The translations under genes and the position numbers were made by a program. This document shows, one piece after another, positions 63,564 to 64,000 of a stretch of 64,000 bases of DNA (position 1 is its first letter; each line of letters opens with the position of its first letter). Under the pieces are notes generated by a model. The model was given only the letters and a program-made list of their open reading frames with translations, was not told the origin of the DNA and did not search any database. The DNA lies in the NCBI GenBank assembly GCA_945910005.1, contig OX246741.1, positions 44,352,170 through 44,416,169 on the forward strand. Reading direction: 5' to 3'. Source of the DNA: Isoperla grammatica. Its lineage: Eukaryota; Arthropoda; Insecta; Plecoptera; Perlodidae.

Positions 63564-63980
63564 AAGCGTAGCGAAGCAGAGAGGATCTCTCATTTGAACT
63601 CGATCGGTGCTTTGTCATGTGTGCGTACAAAGGTTTTTCGTCACGCACAGATTAAACGGCTTGACGGATTTTGATGAAATTTAAAGTCAATACTCGTGAC
63701 TACTAATATAGATGCTGATAACATAATCAGCAAAATTGGTTTAGATGCCAACCTACAAAAAATTAATTAGTGAATAATATCGAGTTTTAATGTTTTGTTT
63801 GTCGCACACAGGTCGAACGGCTTGACGAATTTGGCTGAAATTTATAGTCAACATCTTTGTAACTTTTAAACTAGACGTTTTTAACAATACCAGAAAAATT
63901 CGTGAAGTTTCCAATTTACAAAAAATTAATTAGTGAAAAATCAAGTTTTAATATTTTTCTTCTAAAACTTATAGACATAT
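63564..63980 (+). repeat. GCGTAGCGAAGCGG-type repeat with ~160-bp tandem tail
   Basis: It starts ATAAGCGTAGCGAAGCAGAG and CTCGATCGGTGCTTTGTC, with only a short TGTGTGC where other copies carry long GT tracts. Then two tandem segments of about 160 bp follow, each with ACGGCTTGACG(G/A)ATTT, ACAAAAAATTAATTAGTGAA and GTTTTAAT. It continues towards the window end. Confidence 0.65.
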
Positions 63981-64000
63981 TTAAATATTTCTTATATTTT

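Overview
The window is animal (metazoan) nuclear DNA. It has long introns with GT-AG boundaries, dispersed non-LTR retrotransposons of at least four kinds, many foldback/MITE-type elements, CA/GT microsatellites and a GGCCTA-rich stretch. The TE mix suggests a (probably marine) invertebrate, but the sequence alone does not fix the species. Genuine host coding sequence is sparse; most of the window is repeats.

Host gene content. Four phase-compatible exons on the plus strand (6063-6225, 11880-12020, 16197-16361, 19326-19604) spell out most of a secreted S1 (chymotrypsin/trypsin-family) serine protease. They cover the segment with the catalytic Asp (DIALIQ), the CVALGWG segment, the Asp189-type KDVCR segment and the GDSGGP catalytic-Ser exon. 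The exon with the catalytic His and the signal peptide was not found. A second, paralogous catalytic-Ser terminal exon lies at 52218-52448 with a canonical trypsin pocket (SWGEGC...PGV). I found no matching upstream exons for it, apart from an orphan signal-peptide-like exon at 30475-30520. It may therefore be an alternative last exon of the same gene, or the tail of an incomplete paralogue.

The outstanding feature is a pair of huge tandem arrays, each directly upstream of one of the two catalytic-Ser exons: 16447-19325 (about 33 units) and 35156-52217 (about 187 units). The 87-bp unit is the end of the last intron plus the start of the last exon: a splice acceptor (CTGTGTGTCTGTGCAG) followed by the codons for GDSGGPLMCNGQQWGVTS, usually then RGN and TAA. 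The unit is 29 codons long, so phase is preserved. Each unit normally carries a perfect TGACGTCA palindrome. A few units have AACTAT instead of AACTAA and fuse in frame with the next unit. Five variants also contain a CAA|GTAAG donor-like site, making small exon-like modules. The large array contains a ~7.3-kb higher-order duplication and four copies of a 191-bp MITE with TAA target duplications.

Region by region: 1-4500, RTE-like RT fragment and foldback/tandem repeats; 4.5-19.6 kb, protease gene with intron-borne repeats (62-bp minisatellite, LINE fragments, clustered GCGAGCG-type repeats, GTGTGC microsatellite) and array 1; 19.7-35 kb, MITEs, an RNase-H-bearing LINE, a 1.8-kb giant palindrome and a broken RTE-like LINE carrying nested insertions; 35.1-52.4 kb, array 2 and terminal exon 2; 52.6-55 kb, MITE, 150-bp tandem repeat and a Harbinger transposase fragment; 55.6-60.8 kb, two 5'-truncated copies of an L1/Tx1-type LINE inside a CA microsatellite; 61.3-64 kb, relatives of the repeats at the left edge.
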